Shown here one piece after another: positions 12,301-24,380 of a DNA stretch of 64,000 bases. The position numbers and the translations under genes are program-made. The notes under the pieces were generated by a model. The model was not told the origin of the DNA and did not search any database. It saw nothing but the letters and a program-made list of their open reading frames with translations. Origin of the DNA: Sabellastarte sp. h YS-2021 (Eukaryota; Annelida; Polychaeta; Sabellida; Sabellidae); NCBI GenBank assembly GCA_964017235.1, contig OZ024935.1:5704001-5768000 (forward strand), in the 5' to 3' direction. Numbering within the stretch: position 1 is the stretch's first letter; the number at the start of each line of letters is the position of its first letter.

Positions 12301-13630
12301 AATTTTTTCAAAGGGGTGTGTGGGTTGTCGCGGGTGCTGTGAACAAACAATATGGCACGTGTCAAGATGTAGAAGCAGTTATTTCTGCCTTAGAATTTTT
12401 CTGAATATGTGCACCCACAAAGATATACACATTTGATTATGTTTAAGAGAAATTATGAATTGAACTAGCATCAAGGTACACATTTTCTGAAAGCTGAGGG
12501 CTATAATTTACAGAAATTGCTTGGACTAAAATCAAATATATATCCTGCCCAATAGTATATTGGACTGGTTTCACTTTAGCAATATGGGGTTTGCTATATA
12601 TTACAGGAAATTGTAAAACGAGTTTGAAATTACACTGTTTTAAATAAAGGCCCAAGCCCAAACCTCTAATGGATTGTGCTAAAAATGTACAATTTCTATC
12701 ATATGCCAAAGCATTGGTAAATAAAATCTTACCAATGAATTTATGTTCTATATAGTTTGCAAGAGTGTATTTTATAAAGTCTCTGCATTCTACATATAAC
12801 CCTATGGGTACAAGAGTACTTGAATAGTATATATAGATGTAAGCATGCTTTTCATTCTCATGAGCAATGTGACTAAATATGTCTGAAACTTGGGGATGGG
12901 AGCTAATGACAGTGAAAATTACTCGTGTGTTCCAAAAAAATTACCTGATTCATAAGCGTGTTTCGGCGCACATTATCTGGAATTAAGGTGCCCTTGATAT
13001 TAACATCATAATGAGAATTACTGCCAAAAGTGTAATATTTTTGATGAAAATGGATAATAAATGATTAAAACAAACAAGTTATTAGCAATGTGTCGTAATA
13101 AGATTATGGCAGGCACATTCAAAAACTTAGGTAACACAGAGCATGGCACCCCAATGTTGGTTTTATTGTACTTCTGCTTGCAATTGTGTGATGTTGGAAA
13201 AACTGTTTCTGGACTTTTACCTGTAATTTAATATGTCTCATCCAAAATATTTGCTTATGTTGCTTTTACATAGAGGAAATAGTTTTAGATTTGCTTGTCC
13301 CATGTGACATTTATACTTTGTAAAAATAAGGATTATTTTTGTGTTAGACACAAACTTGCACATGATAACATATATGTATGTTAATTTACTTCCATTAAAT
13401 AAAATTCTATAATTAATTTTGAGTTATCATTTTATTTTAAATATCATTGAGCAGAAAATAATCACACTTAAATTATAATAGTTACCCCCCATTTAGTGCA
13501 AATTTAATAAAGTGACTAAAGGTGGTTTTATAACATAATATTTTCTAACCTTTAGCCAGTGGTTTTTCCAATATTTCTTAACAATTATTAGCCAAAAAAG
13601 CCATTTTTAAAAAGTTTCTAACATTAATAA
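9326..13630. other. AT-rich spacer, no gene recognised
   Basis: About 4.3 kb with only short, unconvincing open frames. No splice-bounded coding block, RNA gene or clean repeat was identified. A stretch at 10835-11060 (ggggtgtgacaacgtgatcc onward) has the texture of an old interspersed repeat but has no second copy in the window. Confidence 0.45.
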
Positions 13631-13639
13631 GTGTTGGAA

Positions 13640-14000
13640 TCCTTCTGTACACACCATATTGAAGATAAACAAACGTTTGAACTTCCTTTGGAAATATGTT
13701 CAGAAACATTTAAAAATGTTTAAACACATTTTGGAAATACGTTTAAAAATGTTAGCACTCCCTCTGGTCACATTGTTTAGAAACGTTAATAGACATTTAT
13801 AAACATTAACAACTTTGCCAATAGGTTTACAAATGTTTTATAAACGTTTATAGAATGACTTTTTGTCAATAGGTTTACAAACGTTTAAAAATGTTTATAG
13901 AAACGTTTGCGAATATATCATTTTAAACCTTAATTAAATTTTATCTAAACGTTTCTCTTGTGGGTTTATAAACATTTAGAATGTTTAGAATGGGATGTGA
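13640..14000. repeat. AAACGTTT-rich foldback/MITE-like segment
   Basis: Dense in self-complementary motifs: AAACGTTT, ATAAACGTTTATA, AAATGTTTA and their reverse complements. It is related in composition to the better-preserved foldback elements at 17691-18252 and 19065-19330. No clear terminal repeat or target-site duplication was seen here. Confidence 0.5.
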
Positions 14001-14261
14001 TATCTTTAAAAAATATTAAGCCAATGGGGAATATAATATCTACTATTAGTGATTTATAATGCATTAGTTATAATAATTATGGAAACTAACATTGTAAGTC
14101 TTGGCATTGGTACTGGCCCTGTTGATGTGATTGTTGCTGTTGTTGCTCCACAAGTGCCTCCCACAAGCCATTGGATGGTGCAGAGGTGGTGGTTGATGTA
14201 GGAGTTGGTGCATCTGTTCCTGCACTTAGAATTGTTGTAACTGCTTAGCAATGTTGCTTTG

Positions 14262-14440
14262 TTATCCATTTATGACTTCAACCACTGCTCGAATCTCAGG
14301 TGATTGGACTTGTGCAGATGATTGTTCAGCCACTCTTTTTTCATTTAACAGTATTGGTGAAAGTTCCAAAGACCCAAACTCCACAAGATCACAATCCGAA
14401 GAGTCTATATTTTCTTCATAGGAAGAATCAGGAAATACTG
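14262..14440 (-). pseudogene. Short acidic open segment, minus strand, unidentified
   Basis: On the minus strand about 57 codons stay open and read as an acidic Ser-rich peptide (pieces SSYEENIDSSDCDLVEFG and EQSSAQVQSPEIRAVVEV). It ends at a TAA at 14264-14262. No start codon and no convincing splice sites are visible. It could be a fragment of a transposon-encoded protein or chance. Function unknown. Confidence 0.2.
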
Positions 14441-15793
14441 TGCTCCTTTCAAACCTTCACTTTGTTTTGGATGGAGTTGTTGTTCTTTCTTTGTTGATGA
14501 AAATAGAATAGAATGGTAATTAAATATGTATTTTAAAAGGTGTGATATAAACTAATGTTTGGTGTTATTCAAACATAATATTTTAACAATGTTTCACCAT
14601 CACTAAAACTGTATTTCACCAAAAATTATATTCAAACCACTGACCTGCATGATGTAAGCTCATATACATAGCTTAAAACAGAATTAAACATGATATTTTC
14701 AGAGATTTTGTAACTCCTTAAATATGATTTCACTAACCATGTAAATCATAAAAGAATACCATAACACAAATATTTTAAATCATGAAAAAATGAAACAGGA
14801 ACATTTGAAAGCATACAGCCTCACTAACATATAGCTTTTAACTCACTTGAATTTGTTCAGAAAAATATCATATTCTTCAGTGCTTTTACATTTTCTGATA
14901 TAACTACCATTATATATTTTTGTATCTATCAACACTTTTAACCCAAGAATTTGTAGATATTCCATAGTTCATGTAGAAAATAGCAATGATTGGAATAAAT
15001 GTAATTATAAAATTATATTGATATATACTCACTTTCCAGGCATTCTGTTTTTTAAGATTTTTTGTTGCTTATCCATAAAATGTGACTGAACAAAATGTAA
15101 GGTCACAAAGTTTGTGAGTGAAACGTGAATTTCAGGTATGGAGAAGGTTCTATTTATAGTCCAGTAAATGGTAATTTATAATGGTTCTATTATTATTATT
15201 ATTGTACTGAAGTAGGTGTGAAAAGGAGGTAAAATACTTTTAGTAATGTTCACTGTTTAATGTATAAAGATTTTATTCCATTATACGAATAAGATAAAAA
15301 TGTATTCCTTTGGTTGAATCTTTACTGCTTAAAGTGAATGTACTTATTTGCAGTAGTTGAGAAGAGTGCGGGAAAATGGAATCTTAGTGGTGACTTAGTG
15401 AGAGTCTTGTGAATATGTATATATTCTAATATCAAAGCTTTGGAAAAAATCACTGTTTCATAGAACATTTTCTCTGACTTATGTTTAATACTGGATGTAA
15501 ATAATTTGAGTGACTACTATTTTCATAACAAATCCTTCATGAAGTCAAGTGCAATCCTCCTACAATGGTTTGTCATATAATACACACACAAACTCAGAAA
15601 TTTTGATTAATTTAATCAATTTAAGTGACCCCACAGTTTAATTTTAGTTTTAAGTTCTTGTACTGACAATGTAAATGAATTATATGTTTGCATTCAATAG
15701 AAATGGATTCATTGATGCTTTACATTAATGACATTAATCTATGTATATTAAATGTATTATATAAGTGAATGTTTTATTTGTTAGTTCCTGAAC
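14441..15793. other. AT-rich spacer, nothing recognised
   Basis: No supported gene or repeat. A short ATT microsatellite lies at 15188-15206. Confidence 0.5.
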
Positions 15794-15810
15794 TTATAAG
15801 AAGAATAGAA

Positions 15811-16042
15811 GGGCCATTGTGGCAGAGTGTAACACTCTCGCCTCCCACCTCTGAGGCCGGGGTTTGGTTCCCGGCATGGCCTTAAGTGGGAAAGCTGGTA
15901 GTTTCTTGCTGTTAGTCGGCAGTTTACAGTACAGAACTCTGACGACCTGTATGTACTGGTTTCCTCTGCCCTTTCAACTACCTGTTGTGATATGACCTGT
16001 ACAGTGTTGAAAGCGATGTAAAACCCCAAATAAATAAATAAA
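15811..16042 (+). mobile_element. tRNA-derived SINE, family 1
   Basis: Head with RNA polymerase III box A (TGGCAGAGTG at ~15819) and a box B-like block (GGTTTGGTTCCCGG), then a body and the tail gcgatgtaaaaccccaaa ending in (TAAA)n. It is flanked by a 17-bp target-site duplication with one mismatch (ttataagaagaatagaa at 15794-15810; ttataaggagaatagaa at 16043-16059). This copy has a damaged box B and lacks one base in the box A region relative to the copies at 36.3 and 59.5 kb. Confidence 0.9.
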
Positions 16043-16059
16043 TTATAAGGAGAATAGAA

Positions 16060-16655
16060 AAATCTGTAACACTGTACTACATATCTTTAGTTTACCAAGG
16101 CCATGTCCTTAATCAAGCCTTCAAGAAATGACGGCTCATGACAGGAAAAGTAGATCCTTTTTTGTGGCTCATTTGCACAATTTGATACATTTTCACCGCC
16201 TTGGTGTAGCAAGGTTACTAGTATGTCCTATATAAAATTTTTAAATAAGACTTTCCTCATTTGTTTAGAAACATCATTTAAGGGGGCTCATTTGGAAAGA
16301 TGAATGCATTGTTTGATAGTTTAACCGCCACTTCACATCCCTCTTCTTCAAATATAAATGCTTAAGTATATTTCCTGCAAAAATATTGAATCAAACCTGA
16401 GTCTTTTGGTAAATGCAATAAGATTTTGGTTTCGTCCATAATAATCATATCCCATTCTTTACAGAAGTGATTTTCATGAGGACTCATCTTCGGTGAATTG
16501 GATTTAATGTGGCTCCTCCTCATTTGGTATGTTGGATTAAATGCATCATATTACTACTGATGTTACTTGCTGGCAATTGTTAAAAGAAAATGTTCCACAT
16601 TTCATATGGATTCCTACACACATTGATCTAAGTAAGTTAAACCATGATTTGTGAT
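16060..16655. other. Spacer, nothing recognised
   Basis: AT-rich, no supported feature. Confidence 0.5.
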
Positions 16656-17472
16656 TGTAGATATACTTTCTGCAGCAGTCCAGCTGACCACCAACATGTA
16701 TGTACATCTTCTTCAGCTCTTCAGGCTGGCTACACAAAAAGCTAATAACAGGATGTTTTCAGACTTCATGGCGTTTTTGGTGGCTGCGAGACTGCTTCCA
16801 TCTCGGGTAGATGTACAAGTTTCACTTGTATTCATGGAATACTTGTGTCAAAAGAAATTTTCTTCATCTAAAATTTCAAACTATCTGATTGGTATTCGAG
16901 CTTATTTTGTCATCTATGACCTTCCTAGCACTCCATTTGGAGATAAAAAAATTCCAATGTTTATTTGTGTTTGGTCTTGAAAAGCAACACACCATTTACC
17001 ACTAAAAATACCTCTGTGTTCACAGCTTCCATGGTTTTGGAAATTTTGGAGGCCACTGCAAAGCTGGAAGCCCCGCAGGTCTTTACAGCCCTGTATTTAT
17101 TAGCATTTTTCTCTTTCCTCAGGCTTTCCAACATGGTGCCCCATAATTTTAGAGGTTTTGATTTTTAAAGACATTTGGCTAGAGGTGACATAATTTTTTC
17201 CCATGATGTGGCCATTATTCTGATTAAATGGTCAAAACCATTTAGTGTAGGGATAAGATTGCACACATTCACATCCCAGTATTGCCTGGATCCAGGCTAT
17301 GCTCTGTTACAGCTTTAAACTATATGCTAGCCCAAGTACCAGGCTCTCAAAATGATCCATTGTCCTGTATAAGCAGGCAAGGTAGATGGTTCCCCCTGAC
17401 TGACAGTATAGTTAGAAAGCACCTAAAACTAGAGATTGTGTCTCAATGCAGTGTATCCCTGGACGGGACATG
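16656..17472 (+). pseudogene. Decayed tyrosine recombinase (DIRS/Ngaro/Crypton-like)
   Basis: Three frames carry consecutive pieces of a tyrosine recombinase. The SAM-like core-binding region is first (MFSDFMAFLVAARLLPSR, SNYLIGIRAYFVIYDLPS). After a frameshift near 16970 comes the box I helix (LYLLAFFSFLRLSNMVPH), whose Arg is the expected first catalytic Arg. A stop follows at 17166-17168, then RHLARGDIIFSHDVAIILIK WSK, the beta-hairpin with its Lys. A further shift near 17280 leads to CSVTALNYML and GRWFPLTDSIVRKHLK. The piece ends before the box II HxxR and the nucleophilic Tyr, where a TGACCTTG-family repeat begins. It is inactive. Its motif wording differs from the triplicated recombinase at 28-50 kb, so it is a separate family. 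Confidence 0.7.
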
Positions 17473-17489
17473 ATTGAATCGTGACATTC

Positions 17490-17690
17490 AGGGTATTATG
17501 TCAAATCTGACCCACCAAAAGATGCGGGGCACATGACTTCCTAGTTGTCTTCACATTAATAACCTGAATGACCAAATATAAGCGAGTTATAAGCACTTTA
17601 AAGTATGGCTATCTTCATTTGACCTTGAAGGATGGGTCCAAGGTGTAATCCGTCCACACCAGAAGATTCCCAGCCCATGATTTCCTCCCA
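17490..17690. repeat. Partial TGACCTTG-family repeat units, interrupted by a MITE
   Basis: About one and a third units (catttgaccttgaaggatgg at ~17617). The unit breaks off after gatttcct, where the foldback element at 17691 begins, and resumes at ~18253. Confidence 0.7.
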
Positions 17691-18252
17691 GTACACATTA
17701 CAAATGTTTATAAACGTTTATAAACCTAACTATCAATGATTTAGTTTAGGTTTAAAATGATGGGTCCCTAAACGTTCGCCTATAAACATTTATAAATGTT
17801 TAAGCTTAAACCTTTATACATAAACGTTTATAAACGTTCAAGTATCCAGCATGATTCAGAGAAAAATGTAAATAAACTTCATTTTATGAATAATTTCCCT
17901 ATTTACATTAATTTATCCTTGTAGAGTGTATTCTATGATATAATATACTTTCATATCTCCACTCATAATATAATGCTGGCTTCAAACAACAGTGATACAG
18001 CAAAATATAGGACCAGAAATATTTCTCCAGTTTCTCTCAAAATGGCTGTGCCGATGTCATCATCCCAAATGAAAGTGAGGTTAAGATACTCTTAACTCTT
18101 TGTAAACATTTAAAACGTTTATAAACAAAACTTATGTTGCTGAATCGTTTAAAAACCCATAATATTGAATTGTCAATATTTAGGTTTACATTTGGTTTTA
18201 AAAACGTTTATAGGTCTACTAAACATTTATAAACGTTTGCTATGTTTACTTG
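17691..18252. mobile_element. Foldback MITE with imperfect terminal inverted repeats
   Basis: Starts cccagtacacattacaaatg and ends tttgctatgtttacttgg. The two ends are imperfect inverted complements over about 27 bp. The interior is rich in AAACGTTTATAAACGTT palindromes. It sits inside a TGACCTTG-repeat unit, whose sequence gatttcct / tatgttggttta is split around it, so the insertion edges are well defined. The duplicated target may be only about 2 bp. No coding capacity. The mobilising transposase family is not identified. Confidence 0.6.
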
Positions 18253-18640
18253 GCTATATGTTGGTTTACCATCCCAAACCTCTAGGGTCAATAATAACTT
18301 AGTTACAAACAGTTTTAAGTTTGGCTATCCTCGTTTGACCTTGAAGGAGGTCAAATCCGACCACACCAGAAGATTCCCAGCCCATGATTTCCTATGTGTT
18401 GGTTTACCATCCCAAACCTCTAGGACCAATAATAAACAAGTTATAAGCACTTTTAAGTTTGGCTATCCTCGTTTGACCTTGAAGGAGGGGCCCAAGGTTA
18501 AATCTGACCACATCCAAAAATTCTCGGCCCATGATTTCCTATGTGTTGGTTTGCCATCCCAAACCTATAAGACCAATAATAAGCGAGTTATAAGCAGTTT
18601 TAAAGTCTGCTATGTGGGGTACTTTGGGACTCCATGAATG
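18253..18640. repeat. TGACCTTG-family tandem repeat, three units
   Basis: Three units of ~140-147 bp. They contain the same landmarks as 8505-9090, including tgaccttgaaggaggggccc followed by aaggttaaatc near 18474-18505. Confidence 0.75.
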
Positions 18641-18759
18641 ACCTTGAATTAAGAGCTTCAAGGTCAAATGTCTGCAAGGTTGTAGAGGACATGTATATCT
18701 ATTGTACATATCACCTATGAAGAGATTCATCCTTCTACTTATGAGAAACAGCAGTAGAA

Positions 18760-19064
18760 AAATTGTAGATAATAAGAAATGTCTGTGGCGGCCATCTTGT
18801 ATTTCAGAATGAGGCTAATTTCAGCCTCAGAGAAGCCTATCCCCAATGAAGACATCCTGCAAATTTGGTGAACGTAGCTGGTGTAGAAACAGCCAGCAGA
18901 AAAATATAGATAATTTTCAAAGAAATGTCCGGGGCAGCCATCTTGTTTTTCAGAATGAGGCAAATTTCAGTCTCAGAGAAGCTTACCCCCAATGAAGACA
19001 TCCTGCAAATTTGGTGAATGTAGCCAGTGTAGAAACAGCCAGTAGAAAATGGAGATAATTTTCA
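18760..19064. repeat. Two units with ccatcttgtttttcagaatg
   Basis: Two well-matched ~145-bp units (ccatcttgtatttcagaatg at ~18791 and ccatcttgtttttcagaatg at ~18937, each followed by gacatcctgcaaatttggtg). Same family as 9095-9325. Confidence 0.75.
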
Positions 19065-19335
19065 AACCCAGTAAACGTTACAAATGTTTATTAACGTTTA
19101 TAAACCTAACTATGAATGGTTTAGTTTAGGTTTAAAATGGTGGGTCCTTAAATGTTCGCCTAGAAACGTTTAAGCACTTATGCAAATTTTGTGAACGTAG
19201 CTGGTTATGCTTAAATGTTTATAGGCAAACATTTAGAGACCCATCATTTTAAAGCATAAACGTTTATAAACATTAATACATAAATGTTTATAAATGTTAA
19301 TACATAAACATTTATAAACGTTTGTACACCGCTTA
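19065..19335. mobile_element. Second AAACGTTT foldback element
   Basis: Begins cccagtaaacgttacaaatg, matching the start of the MITE at 17691. Its internal halves are inverted (gggtccttaaatgttcgcct versus ataggcaaacatttagagac followed by cc). The right end is eroded near 19330. Confidence 0.55.
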
Positions 19336-20236
19336 ATAACTGGAGATAAACTGTGCAAATAGACTAAAACTGAATGCTGACAAGACCGATTTTATTATAT
19401 TTGGCACCAAGTCTCAACAAGAAAAGTTACATGCATTCTTTCCAGTAAATATATTGGCTGAATCGTTGATACCTTCGGAAGCCGAAGAATTTGGGTGTCT
19501 GGTTTGATTCAGACTTTTCCTTCACCAAGCATGTTAAAAATGTATGTAAACTTTGCTTCATCCAGATGAGGGATCTTAGACAAATTCGACAGTACTTGAC
19601 TCGTGATGCTGCTCTTACGGCTCCAAACCTCTTGTGGGGAGTAGGCTTGACTACTGCCACTCGTTGTTTAGGGGTCTATCTGTTGCTAACCTACGAAAGC
19701 TACAATGCATTCAAAACAGTCTGGCCAGAATTATTTGTAGAACCACATGTCTTTCTCACACCACTCCACTAAGAAAAGCCCTTCATTGGCTACCCATAAG
19801 GCACCGTTGTATCTTCAAGACTGCCTTGTTGGTATATAAATACCTACAAACTAACTGTCCAAAATATTTCAGCCCATTTCTCAAAGTTAGACAATGTGCC
19901 TATAATACTCGGTTGAGTCAGTCTGATGGTATAGTTCTAAATGTTCCTCAATACCAACCATCAATTTACAAATCCACAAAGCAGTTTGGTCTAAGCTTTG
20001 CATATGATGCTCCCAAAATATGGAATGAACTCCCTGATGATGTCCGATCTGCCACTTCTATTGCTTCCTTCAGAAAAAAACTTAAGGCATACCTATTCTG
20101 CCAAGCTTATCCTCCTTAGTATTTTCCACCTCATATGGTGTTCTCCGTGATGATTTTCGTTACTATCCTTATGATGCTGCGCCTTAGAGTCTGTCACTTT
20201 GGCAGAGATTAAGCGCTATAAAAGTTGAATTGGAAT
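19336..20236 (+). pseudogene. 3' end of a CR1/L2-group LINE
   Basis: C-terminal part of a reverse transcriptase polyprotein. After LNADKTDFIIFGTKSQ, a one-base shift near 19483 precedes KNLGVWFDSDFSFTKHV. Another shift near 19640 leads into the long frame to 20119, with SRLDYCHSLFRGLS, LHWLPIRHR, APKIWNELPDDVRSATS and FRKKLKAYLF, ending in a stop. The 3' untranslated end has the short tail gcgctataaaagttgaattg followed by gaattgg. Truncated at the 5' end, as is usual for LINEs, and differing from the element at 3.4 kb in sequence and tail, so it is a separate family of the same group. Confidence 0.85.
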
Positions 20237-20239
20237 TGG

Positions 20240-20580
20240 ACTAACCGATTATCATAAATTTCCAAAATATGCCCAGGTTCAAAAAACTCCTGGTTCAAAT
20301 TTACACCCCGTACCAAGTAGGTTAGGTCATTAACTAGTCATTAATTAGGCAAATATAAGATGAGTCAAATGGTGGTTCAAACTTTAAGTGTAAACTTAGA
20401 ATTCTCAGTATAATTTAATGTTTTAGTTTAGAGCAAGCCGATTAGCATAATTTGCTAGCTGGGTAGTTGACTACCCGATTACCTTAAATACCGTTGATAG
20501 TCAAACACCGTCAATTTCCAAAAATGATGCCCAGTTTCAAATAAAGACGTGGCTCAAAATTAATGCCTGGTACCAAGCAC
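20240..20580. repeat. Two diverged direct copies of a ccgattaYC...gtaccaag block
   Basis: Blocks at ~20243-20318 and ~20490-20577 share ccgatta, atttccaaaa, atgcccag, gttcaaa and ccc/tggtaccaag in order. Old duplicated segment, no coding. Confidence 0.4.
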
Positions 20581-21430
20581 ACCGTGTTTTTTTTTACAAT
20601 TTAAAACACTATTTTCGTAATTAAAAAAAATGCCATATTTTGGAAAAATGCAATCAACAATAAATAATCGTTCAGCTCTAATTGTAACTGTGTGACATTA
20701 ATTATTATGATATAATTAAATTGTAAAATGTAAACACATATCTGGTGTATAGTAAGAAGTGACATTACATGAAAGCTTGATGTATAAGTCCTAGTGATAC
20801 ATTTTCGTTAACATATATCTATCAGGAAGCTATGAGGGCAAAATTGCTCTGATTCAGCGACTTCTTGTTCTTGGCTAGATTCCGATAAAACATGGAAATC
20901 TCCTTTTAAAGACATCACAATAAACTGCCTAAATGCACAAAAATAGGACCTAAACATGTGTACTTTTCAGGTTTCTGGTATATTTCGAATATGCCAAGTT
21001 TTAATTTAACTTTATGTTTTTGCCAAGTGAGATAAAAATGATAAAAGATCATAATCAAATAAGGGAGACTCTGCTCAATTAAAAGGTAATAAAAGCCTGG
21101 ACAATGAAAACTTTGGATAAAAGCTTACAATTTCTCCAGCTTTTAGGTATCTCTCTAAATTTTTGACATTTACTTCTATAACGCATTGGTAAAGAAATTA
21201 ACCAAGAGAAGTTGTCATTGTAGTCACAGTATATCAGTAACTTACACTCGATAACAAAACACCAGGCCTGTTGACCCCATCTTGGAGAGGGCAGATATAG
21301 AGGTTTTAATCCCCTTTTACAATATCAAATTCATGTAAACTTGCATCAATGGGAATTAAATACGCAAACGATAAGAAAAGACTCTTCTTACCATATCCAC
21401 GCATTATAATTTTATAAAATCATTGTATTT
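20581..21430. other. AT-rich spacer, nothing recognised
   Basis: No supported gene or clean repeat. Confidence 0.45.
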
Positions 21431-21433
21431 TTA

Positions 21434-22060
21434 GGGAGAACAGGAACGACTTTCAACCAAAAGGATGGTATAATCATCACAGACTCCATTGGGAAAAATT
21501 TTCATCACCTGAATCGGATTACTGTTATAGCTAAGTGAGGGGCTACAATTTTATCCCTAAAAGATACTATTCGTACTTACAGCCTGAAAGATTATAGGGC
21601 AATCTTACTATTTGTGGGTACTAATGATCTTACCCCCAAAAATGTATGGTTGTGGTATAGACAAAAGGGACAAGGCCCAATGGCAAATATCAGACTGCCA
21701 CCTCATACTAGAACTCCAGTAACAACAATAACGGAAAGATTTAAATCATTATTGAACGCTATTAGGGAAGATAACCCAAAAATCGTCATTCTTGTCTCAG
21801 CCATTTTACCTAGACCTTTTGATTTTGAGGAAAATAAAGACAATTTAGTAGAGACCAACAATAGCCTAAAGGCACTGTGTGAAGAATTCACCTTTTGTGA
21901 ATATCTACCAAGTTACAAACCCGTGATGTTTCAAGGAAAACCCAGACACACCCACTTCGATGAAGATGGGCTACATCTCTCACAAACTGGATCATTAACA
22001 TTGCAAAGATTTTTTGCAAGTCATCTTATCAATACAATTAAAAAAATGTTAGATCTATAA
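21434..22060 (+). pseudogene. SGNH/GDSL hydrolase-like protein, in-frame stop
   Basis: One frame carries the SGNH hydrolase blocks in order. Block I is ITDSIGKN, with the candidate nucleophile Ser at 21485-21487. Block III is LLFVGTNDL, with Asn at 21623-21625. Block V is DGLHLS, with the Asp/His pair at 21965-21976. The domain normally hydrolyses esters or acetyl groups. A TGA at 21536-21538 separates block I from the rest, and no ATG precedes block III, so this copy looks dead unless it is spliced. The tail is a short Lys/Leu helix ending at TAA 22058-22060. Esterase domains of this type occur in ORF1 of some CR1-like LINEs, and a LINE lies 1.2 kb upstream, so a transposon origin is plausible but unproven. 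Confidence 0.6.
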
Positions 22061-22079
22061 AATTAGCATAAGAAGAGTC

Positions 22080-24380
22080 TGCCAAGGGGAAGTGTTAATG
22101 ACATGAAGTACAGGATGAATGTAATGTTGGTTTGTGTCTTTGTGAGTATAAAAAATTAAGTACTGAAACCTTTAATATTGTAACAATTATATGCAATGAA
22201 GATGCACCTATAATGGGAATAAATGTAATGTGGCCTTGTGTCTTTGTAGGTGTAATGATGAAAGTACTGAAACTTGTAATATTGTAACAATTACATGCAA
22301 TGATGATTCACCTGTAACCGGAGAATATAACAATTATTTGGAGTCTGAGTCTAATCTGTTATACTATATAACCATTGAAAAGTAGCTGTTAATGCAAAGT
22401 GTTAATGGCAAGAAGTGAAGGATGAATGAAATATTGTAACAATGACATGTAATGATGACTCTCCGATAATGAGAGATTATAACAATTCACTGTTGTCTGA
22501 GTGTTAAGTTTTTATAATATATACCCATTAAAAAGTGGCTGTTAATACAAAGTGCTAATGGCATGAAGTGAAGGATAAATGTAAATGTTGGCTTGCGTCT
22601 TTGTAGGTGTAATAATTTAAGTACTGAAACCTGTAATATAGTAACAATTATATGCAATGCTGATTTTCGGTAACCGGAGAATAAAACAATTTTTTGGAGT
22701 CTGAGCGCAATCTGTTATACTATATAACCATTGAAAAGTAGCTGTTAATGCAAAGTGTTAAGGGCAAGAAGGGAAGGGTAAAGGAGAAATGTAATGTTTG
22801 CTCATGTCTTTATAGGAGTAAAAATTGTAAGTATTGAAACTGATAATATTGTAACAATGACATGTAATGATGATTCTCCTATAATGGGAGATTATAACAA
22901 TTATTGTTGTGTGAATGTAATATGATTCTCCTATAATGAGAGATTATAACAATTCACTGTTGCCTGAGTGTTAAGCTGTTAAAATAGCTGTTAATGCAAA
23001 GTGCTAATGGCAAGAAGGGAAGGGTAAAGGAGAAATGTTTGCTTATGTCTTTAGAGGAGTAAAAATTGTAAGTATTGAAACTGATAATGAATGTAATTTG
23101 TTATACTATATAAACATTGAAATTTCAATTACATAAACCCTGTAAAAGGGGTTAATATATAAAGTGGGTTGTGTATCCGTAAAAGAATGAATATGTATAA
23201 CATGCTATAAATACAATTCCAAGTATCAGAATTAAATGGGCAAAAGGTATTGAAAAGTATTGAAATCGGTTATATAGTAACAATTGCATGCAATGGTGAT
23301 TCACCTGTTACCGGAGAATATAACTATAAATAAAACTCCAAGTATCAGAATTAAATGGGCAAAAGGTATTGAAAAGTATTGAAATCGGTAATATAGTAAC
23401 AATGATGATTCACCTGTTACCGGAGAATATAACAATTTTTGGGTGTCTGAGTATAATCTGTTATACTATAAGAACACTGAAAAGTGGCTGTTAAAGCAAA
23501 GTGTTAATGACAGTGAAGGATAAATGTAATGTTTCCTTATGTCTTTGTGGTGTGTAAAAACTTTAAGTAATGAAACGGATAATATTGTAACAAAGACATG
23601 TTAGGATGATTCTCCTATAATGGGAGATTATAACAATTTATTGTTGTGTGAGTGTAATTTGTTTTACTATATAAACATGGAAATTTCATTCACTTACACA
23701 CGTCGCATCATACATAAACTTCGGAAAAGGGGTTAGCATACAAAGTGAGTCGTGTATCTGTAAATTTATTTATTTATTTATTTGGGGTTTTACGTCGCTT
23801 TCAACACTGTACAGGTCATATCACGACAGGTAGTTGGAAGGGCAGAGGAAACCAGTACATAGAGTTCGCTAGGGTTGTGTACTGTAAACTGCCGACCAAC
23901 GGCAAGCAACTACCAGCTTTCCCACTTGAGCCCGTGCGGGGATCGAACCCCGGCCTCAGAGGTGGGAGGCGAGAGTGTTACCACTCTGCCACTGTGGCCC
24001 CCTGTATCTGTAAAAGAATGAATATATATAACATGCTATAAATATATTGCCAAGCATCAGAGTTACACGACAAAAGGTGCTATGAATGTTGGTTGTCAAA
24101 GTAAAAACAAAACAGTAAATAGTTTGAAAACAGGTGAATATGAAGATATTTTAAAATGTATAAATGCAAGAGGCAAATCTCACAAGGAAGCATTATTTCA
24201 CACACTGAAGTGTTTTTCGTGTATCTGTAAAAGAATGAATATGTATAATATGCTATAAATACATAGCCAAGTATCAGAGTTACATGGCAAAAGGTGCCAT
24301 GAATGTTCGTTGTCAAAGTAAAAATTAAACAGTAAAGCGTTTGTAAACAGTTGAATATGAATATGTTTTAAAATCTATAT
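22080..24380. repeat. Complex tandem repeat, units ~150-300 bp
   Basis: Repeated landmarks are agtgttaatggcaagaagtg, gtctttgtaggtgtaa, agtactgaaacctgtaatat, gtaacaattatatgcaatga, gattcacctgtaaccggaga or gattctcctataatgggaga, and tgttatactatataaccatt. At least six units of varying length are present between 22080 and 23680. A sub-repeat (tgtatctgtaaaagaatgaa with catgctataaata) occurs at 23176, 24005 and 24222. Units contain the small inverted repeat TCTCC-tataatg-GGAGA. A SINE is inserted at 23765. Confidence 0.75.
23765..24002 (-). mobile_element. tRNA-derived SINE, family 1
   Basis: Minus-strand SINE. At the right end the head reads ggggccacagtggcagagtg with box B GGTTCGATCCC. The left end is the tail (AAATAAATAAATAAA read on the minus strand). 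The 12-bp target-site duplication is tgtatctgtaaa at 23753-23764 and 24003-24014. It is intact in both promoter boxes and is inserted into the 22-24 kb tandem repeat, so it is younger than that array. Confidence 0.92.

Noticed and set aside
15815..15880. Possible tRNA genes at SINE heads (box A and box B present)
   Set aside because: All are attached to SINE bodies and tails with target-site duplications and lack a full cloverleaf.
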